Assembly (NCBI GenBank): GCA_021848825.1
Contig: JAJZTQ010000029.1
Coordinates: 1-32,823 of the forward strand
DNA length: 32,823 bases
Source: Pseudomonadota bacterium
Lineage (GTDB): Bacteria > Pseudomonadota > Gammaproteobacteria > Burkholderiales > JABEVD01
Direction of reading: 5' to 3'
Numbering within the stretch: the stretch's first letter is position 1; each line of letters opens with the position of its first letter. Below are positions 29,737 through 32,823 of the stretch, piece by piece. Position numbers and translations under genes: made by a program. The notes beneath the pieces were generated by a model. It did not search any database. It saw only the letters and a program-made list of their open reading frames with translations, and was not told the DNA's origin.

Positions 29737-31491
29737 ATGCTGAGCTTTTTGACGGCCTGGATGAACATGTATTTCAGGGTGATGCTGATTTTCCTTTTTG
29801 CAACGATGGCGAGGGCGGAAAGTTATGTCGCGCCTGAACCCTCGACTGGTCTGGCGAAGCTCGCGCATGCGCAGGGCAAGCATGGCATGGTTGCCGCAGC
29901 GAATCCCTATGCAGCAAGGGCTGCGATGACGATGCTGCAGAAGGGCGGCAATGCAGTCGATGCGGCGATCGCAGCCCAGATGGTTCTGAATCTCGTCGAA
30001 CCGCAATCCTCGGGCATAGGGGGAGGCGCATTCCTGCTTTATTATTCCGGGGAAACAGGAAACATTGTTGCATTCGACGGCAGGGAAACGGCGCCTGCTG
30101 CAGACAATCCTTCTCTTTTCCTGGACTCGAAAGGGGCGCCGCTGAAGTTCTACGATGCAGTCATAGGCGGAAAATCGGTAGGCGTTCCCGGCACATTGCG
30201 CATGCTTGAAGCTGCGCACAAGAAATACGGCAGGCTTCCCTGGGCGGCACTTTTCATGCCTGCCATCGATCTGTGCGAAAAGGGCTTCCGGGTTTCTCCG
30301 AGGCTTCACATGCTCCTTGAAAAGGACAAATTTCTGAGGCTCGATGCAAAAGCGAATGCTTACTTTTATCGTCAAGACGGAAAGGCGAAAAAGGCAGGAG
30401 AGATCCTGAAGAATCCCGATCTTGCCCGTGTCTTCCGGGGGATCGCCGAGAACGGCGCCGATGCCTTCTACAGGGGAAGCATCGCCGACGACATCGTGAA
30501 TGCGGTGAGGAATCGGAAAAAAAATCCCGGATACATGACGCTCTCCGATCTGGAAGGCTATCGTGCGATGGAGAGAAGGCCATTGTGCGGAAATTACAGG
30601 AACTACAAAATATGCGGCATACCTCCCCCCAGTTCGGGCGGGGAGACGGTTCTCCAGATCATGGGCATCATCTCGAATTTCGACCTGGGGGAAAAACCGG
30701 AATCCGCCGAATCGGTTCATATCGTCAGTGAAGCGGAAAGGCTTGCATTCGCTGACAGGGACAGATATCTGGCCGACCCCGATTTTTCGCCCATTCCGCT
30801 CAGCGGCCTGCTCGATCCTGCCTACGTCAAGAGCCGTGCCATGCTGATAGACAGGCATGCAGCGATGGAGAGGGTCATGCCGGGAAATCCGCCGGGGTCC
30901 GAAACCGTAAAGACCTCAGGTGCTCGAGCGATGGAATTCCATTCGACCAGCCATCTTTCCATCGTGGACAGGGACGGGAATGCAGTTTCGATGACGACTT
31001 CCATCGAGGACGGATTCGGAAGCAGGGTGATGGTGGACGGATTTCTTCTCAACAACGAACTGACCGATTTCTCCTTCCTTCCCGAAAAGGATGGCATGCC
31101 GGTGGCGAACAGGGTCGAGGCAGGAAAGCGCCCCCGGAGCTCGATGTCTCCGACCTTCGTATTCGATGAGAAGGGCAGGCTTTATGCTGTCCTTGGTTCA
31201 CCGGGCGGTCCCTTCATCATCGACATCGTGGCCAAAACCCTTGTTGCGCTGCTCTACTGGCACATGAGCATGGCTGATTCCATCGCCCTTCCCAATTTCG
31301 GAAGCATAGGTGGGCCGCTTCTCCTGGAGAGCGATACGCCGGTGGTTCTGCTGCAGCCTGCTCTGGAAAGGATGGGCCATCCTGTCATGACAAGGGAGCT
31401 CAACAGCGGTGTTCACGGCATAGAGAGCATGTCCGTCGGATGGGAAGGGGCGGCCGATCCGAGAAGGGAGGGCATCGCGATCGGCTACTAG
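29737..31491 (+). CDS. ggt: gamma-glutamyltransferase
   Basis: This 584-aa periplasmic Ntn-hydrolase cleaves or transfers the gamma-glutamyl group of glutathione. The signal peptide (FRVMLIFLFATMARA) is followed by the conserved MLQKGGNAVDAAIAAQMVLN, then LVEPQSSGIGGGAFLLYY and FDGRETAPAA. Self-cleavage should occur before Thr404 (HSTSHLSIVDRDGNAVS), the new catalytic N-terminus of the small subunit. PRSSMSPTFVF and GSPGGPFIIDIV line the active site. Start codons at 29737, 29761 and 29767 are all possible, and none has a strong ribosome-binding site. The TAG stop shares its last G with the adjacent repeat element. Confidence 0.94.
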   Translation: MLSFLTAWMNMYFRVMLIFLFATMARAESYVAPEPSTGLAKLAHAQGKHGMVAAANPYAARAAMTMLQKGGNAVDAAIAAQMVLNLVEPQSSGIGGGAFLLYYSGETGNIVAFDGRETAPAADNPSLFLDSKGAPLKFYDAVIGGKSVGVPGTLRMLEAAHKKYGRLPWAALFMPAIDLCEKGFRVSPRLHMLLEKDKFLRLDAKANAYFYRQDGKAKKAGEILKNPDLARVFRGIAENGADAFYRGSIADDIVNAVRNRKKNPGYMTLSDLEGYRAMERRPLCGNYRNYKICGIPPPSSGGETVLQIMGIISNFDLGEKPESAESVHIVSEAERLAFADRDRYLADPDFSPIPLSGLLDPAYVKSRAMLIDRHAAMERVMPGNPPGSETVKTSGARAMEFHSTSHLSIVDRDGNAVSMTTSIEDGFGSRVMVDGFLLNNELTDFSFLPEKDGMPVANRVEAGKRPRSSMSPTFVFDEKGRLYAVLGSPGGPFIIDIVAKTLVALLYWHMSMADSIALPNFGSIGGPLLLESDTPVVLLQPALERMGHPVMTRELNSGVHGIESMSVGWEGAADPRREGIAIGY

Positions 31492-31783
31492 GGCGTGTTA
31501 ACTCTATTTTCACATTTGCGACGGCGGTGATTTGGGGGGAGCACATCCGCGAAGCAAGCCGCGCAGTAATGCCAGTCCCTACTAGTGGCTTGCCACAAAG
31601 GAGAGCGCCCAAATCACCCCGTCCCGTACCGCTTGTAAAAAAGATTATTGAGGGTTGGCACTGGAAGGCCGCGTCTACGGTGTTGCAAGACTTGCGAATG
31701 GAATAACCATTCGCTGCGCCTTGCGCCTGGCATCCACGGCCTTCTAGTGCCAACGCAGATGCGAAAATAGAGTTAACACGCCC
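31491..31783 (+). mobile_element. 293-bp non-coding, MITE-like element with nested inverted repeats
   Basis: Perfect 21-bp terminal inverted repeats (31491-31511 and 31763-31783) begin GGGCGTGTTAACTC, and pairing continues to about 30 bp with two mismatches. Inside are two more large inverted repeats. Arm A is GGTGATTTGGG/CCCAAATCACC (31526-31536, 31608-31618), containing GCAAGCC/GGCTTGC. Arm B is TTGGCACT-GAAGGCCG with a 1-mismatch partner (31655-31671, 31737-31753), holding a tip hairpin GCGAATGG/CCATTCGC (31694-31714). There is no transposase. The termini look like those of a DNA transposon, perhaps the IS5 group. No clear target duplication is seen (CTA left, CAA right). Strand is arbitrary. 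Confidence 0.8.
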
Positions 31784-31797
31784 CAATGGGAGGATGA

Positions 31798-32166
31798 ATG
31801 GAAATCAAGACGCTGCTTCTCGCATTGCTCTTCATGGCATCCATAGCCTATGCAATCGGCTATTTTCCCGGGCATCCCCATCTTCTTTCGGTGGGCTCGG
31901 CCCAGATCACGAGCCCGAAGGACGGCGTCTATATCGATGGGGAAGCCAGGAACATGCTCGCCTATGACTTCCATCCCAGCACCAGGGGCAATCATCTCGT
32001 CATTTATGTCGACGACCAGGAACCTGTCATTGTCCGCGAATGGAGGGGAAGCTACCGGCTTCCTCTTCTCGGGATGGGGAAACACCGGATCTGCGTAAAA
32101 GAGGCGAATTCATCGAATGTCCTGACAGGGCTCCAGAAATGCCTCACCGTCACTTCCACCAAATGA
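31798..32166 (+). CDS. exported hypothetical protein (122 aa)
   Basis: A signal peptide (MEIKTLLLALLFMASIAYA) is followed by a compact beta-rich domain: SAQITSPKDGVYIDGEAR, NHLVIYVDDQEPVIVREWRG, YRLPLLGMGKHRICVKEAN and LQKCLTVTSTK. Two cysteines may form a disulfide. The strand pattern resembles an immunoglobulin-like or Ig-like exported domain, but no family is recognised. A GGGAGG ribosome-binding site lies 4-5 bases before the ATG, immediately after the right end of the repeat element. Its original promoter region has therefore been displaced or replaced. Confidence 0.75.
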   Translation: MEIKTLLLALLFMASIAYAIGYFPGHPHLLSVGSAQITSPKDGVYIDGEARNMLAYDFHPSTRGNHLVIYVDDQEPVIVREWRGSYRLPLLGMGKHRICVKEANSSNVLTGLQKCLTVTSTK

Positions 32167-32594
32167 TTAACTGAAATGCGAAGGACACGCCTCTTCGAGC
32201 GGCCAATACAGTGCAAGAATCGGGCGCATCGTATCCCGGTGGTAGGTTGACTTCCGACCTGAATCTCGAGCAGTATGTCCCGGCATGGGGGAAGGTCAGA
32301 AGAATACTCCCCTTGTACAGCGTCGGCGCCCTCCCCTTCACGAGATGGTGCAGAAGGCGTCCACAGCGGGAATCGAACAGATGACTATCCTCTCGCCCCG
32401 ACCAATCTCGCAAGAGGGCTCGCCGAAGACACCCGGCTTATACCCTGATCGGTTTCGCCAGGAAAACGGTCATGCCGTTCACGCCAACCCCCCAGATGGA
32501 CTATCATGGATATTGAGAATCGGGCCAGGATGGTCTGAGGCACATCATCATGGAAACCGTTTCCAGATACAGGGAAATGCTTTCCTGACCCCCC
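32167..32594. other. gene-free stretch before the rRNA promoters
   Basis: About 430 bases between the exported-protein gene and rRNA promoter P1 show no ORF with a ribosome-binding site and family-like composition. The open frames present (for example 32285-32620) have neither. A perfect palindrome at 32552-32564 is the only clear signal. It could be decayed coding sequence or upstream regulatory DNA. Confidence 0.5.
32552..32564. promoter_or_regulatory. palindrome upstream of rRNA P1
   Basis: GGAAAC-C-GTTTCC is a perfect inverted repeat centred about 40 bases before the P1 -35 box. A weaker copy, GGGAAATGCTTTCC, follows 6 bases later. They may bind an activator such as Fis, but the fit is not specific. 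Confidence 0.3.
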
Positions 32595-32623
32595 TTGCAA
32601 GCTTCGCAGGAAGTGTATAGAAT
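32595..32623 (+). promoter_or_regulatory. rRNA operon promoter P1
   Basis: The -35 TTGCAA (32595-32600), a 17-base spacer, the -10 TAGAAT (32618-32623) and a GC-rich discriminator CGCGGC suit a growth-rate-regulated, ppGpp-sensitive rRNA promoter. The boxA leader downstream supports this. Confidence 0.65.
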
Positions 32624-32669
32624 TCGCGGCTTTCCTCTTCCGGAAATGTTTCTTGAAGGAAAGAGGGGG

Positions 32670-32698
32670 TTGCGGGATGAATTAAAAAGCTGTAAGAT
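32670..32698 (+). promoter_or_regulatory. rRNA operon promoter P2
   Basis: The -35 TTGCGG (32670-32675), a 17-base spacer and the -10 TAAGAT (32693-32698) are followed by the C/G-containing discriminator TCCGC. Tandem P1-P2 promoters are common before rRNA operons. Confidence 0.6.
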
Positions 32699-32742
32699 TC
32701 CGCTTCTCTGCTGGCGACATTGCAGAAATGTTGCAGCGGGAA

Positions 32743-32823
32743 TGTTCTTTAAAAATATACAGTCGATAGATGTGGGCGCTTGGTGTTCTGGTGCGTGCCC
32801 TTGAGGTACGCACGCATAGACCA
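32743..32823 (+). promoter_or_regulatory. rRNA leader with boxA antitermination site
   Basis: TGTTCTTTAAAAAT (32743-32756) is a boxA-type NusB/S10 site. It is followed by the CAGTCGATAGATGTGGGCGC block that stands before 16S rRNA genes in betaproteobacteria. GTGCGT/ACGCAC (32791-32813) forms a leader hairpin. The 16S gene itself is not in the window and should begin shortly after its right edge. Confidence 0.8.

Noticed and set aside
29662-30858. The HDOD-GGDEF reading frame stays open for 1.2 kb upstream of the chosen start
   Set aside because: This part is antisense to the well-supported ggt gene, and its translation has no domain-like pattern. It is a composition effect.
31497-31505. Possible promoter GTTAAC/TATTTT boxes in the terminal repeat of the element
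   Set aside because: Spacing to a second box is not convincing on either strand, so no outward promoter can be claimed.
31440-31786. Open frames inside the 293-bp element that might be a small transposase
   Set aside because: Translations show no DDE or HUH motif, and the frames run over the inverted repeats. The element appears non-coding.
32285-32620. A 111-codon open frame before the rRNA promoters
   Set aside because: It has no ribosome-binding site, composition is unlike a protein domain, and it overlaps the P1 -35 and -10 boxes.

Overview
The window looks like the chromosome of a chemolithotrophic, sulfur-oxidising betaproteobacterium, probably of the Nitrosomonadales (Sulfuricellaceae, Gallionellaceae or Thiobacillaceae-like). 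This is inferred from sat-aprM-aprB-aprA, the zapA-6S RNA arrangement, a SAH riboswitch before ahcY, paired LpxL-type acyltransferases and a typical betaproteobacterial rRNA leader. GC content is moderately high, and most genes use AGG heavily for arginine. No phage, CRISPR or complete insertion sequence is visible.

Layout. 1-2.2 kb: tRNA-Met(CAU), a UbiH-family ubiquinone hydroxylase, dsbC and a 53-codon remnant of an EAL domain. 2.2-3.6 kb: a possible structured small RNA ending in a strong terminator, a small alpha/beta hydrolase and three very small proteins. 3.6-5.4 kb: mltA, then a coiled-coil gene, zapA and 6S RNA. 5.4-11.2 kb (minus strand): metK, SAH riboswitch, ahcY, metF, yggX, ppk1. 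The genes after the riboswitch are separated by 0-2 bases, which suggests one transcription unit joining the methyl cycle to iron trafficking and polyphosphate. 11.3-16.3 kb: cell-envelope genes, namely two lipid A acyltransferases, tRNA-Val(CAC), a Tat-exported transglutaminase-like protein whose 3' end runs antisense through that tRNA, waaA and waaC. 16.4-18.3 kb: a 32-residue membrane peptide, fumC and an unknown protein. 18.4-23.1 kb: sat-aprM-aprB-aprA, the sulfite-to-APS-to-sulfate pathway with AprM as membrane partner, closed by a terminator.

23.1-26.3 kb holds less familiar genes: a small unknown protein, a SlyD-like FKBP prolyl isomerase coupled to a TPR protein, a DUF4279 protein, a HIT hydrolase and a 56-residue protein. 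26.3-31.5 kb: a YfcE-type phosphoesterase, an orphan DUF934 protein with a hairpin over its ribosome-binding site, a small exported protein, an HDOD/degenerate-receiver/GGDEF signalling protein and gamma-glutamyltransferase.

31.49-31.78 kb is a 293-bp non-coding element. It has 21-bp perfect terminal inverted repeats and two further large internal inverted repeats, so the whole element can fold into a three-armed structure. It overlaps the last base of the ggt stop codon and ends just before the ribosome-binding site of the next gene. The window closes with tandem promoters and a boxA leader of an rRNA operon whose 16S gene must lie just beyond the right edge. The most unusual items are this structured element, the possible RNA at 2.2 kb, the SAH-riboswitch operon reaching ppk1, and the FKBP/TPR pair next to the apr genes.
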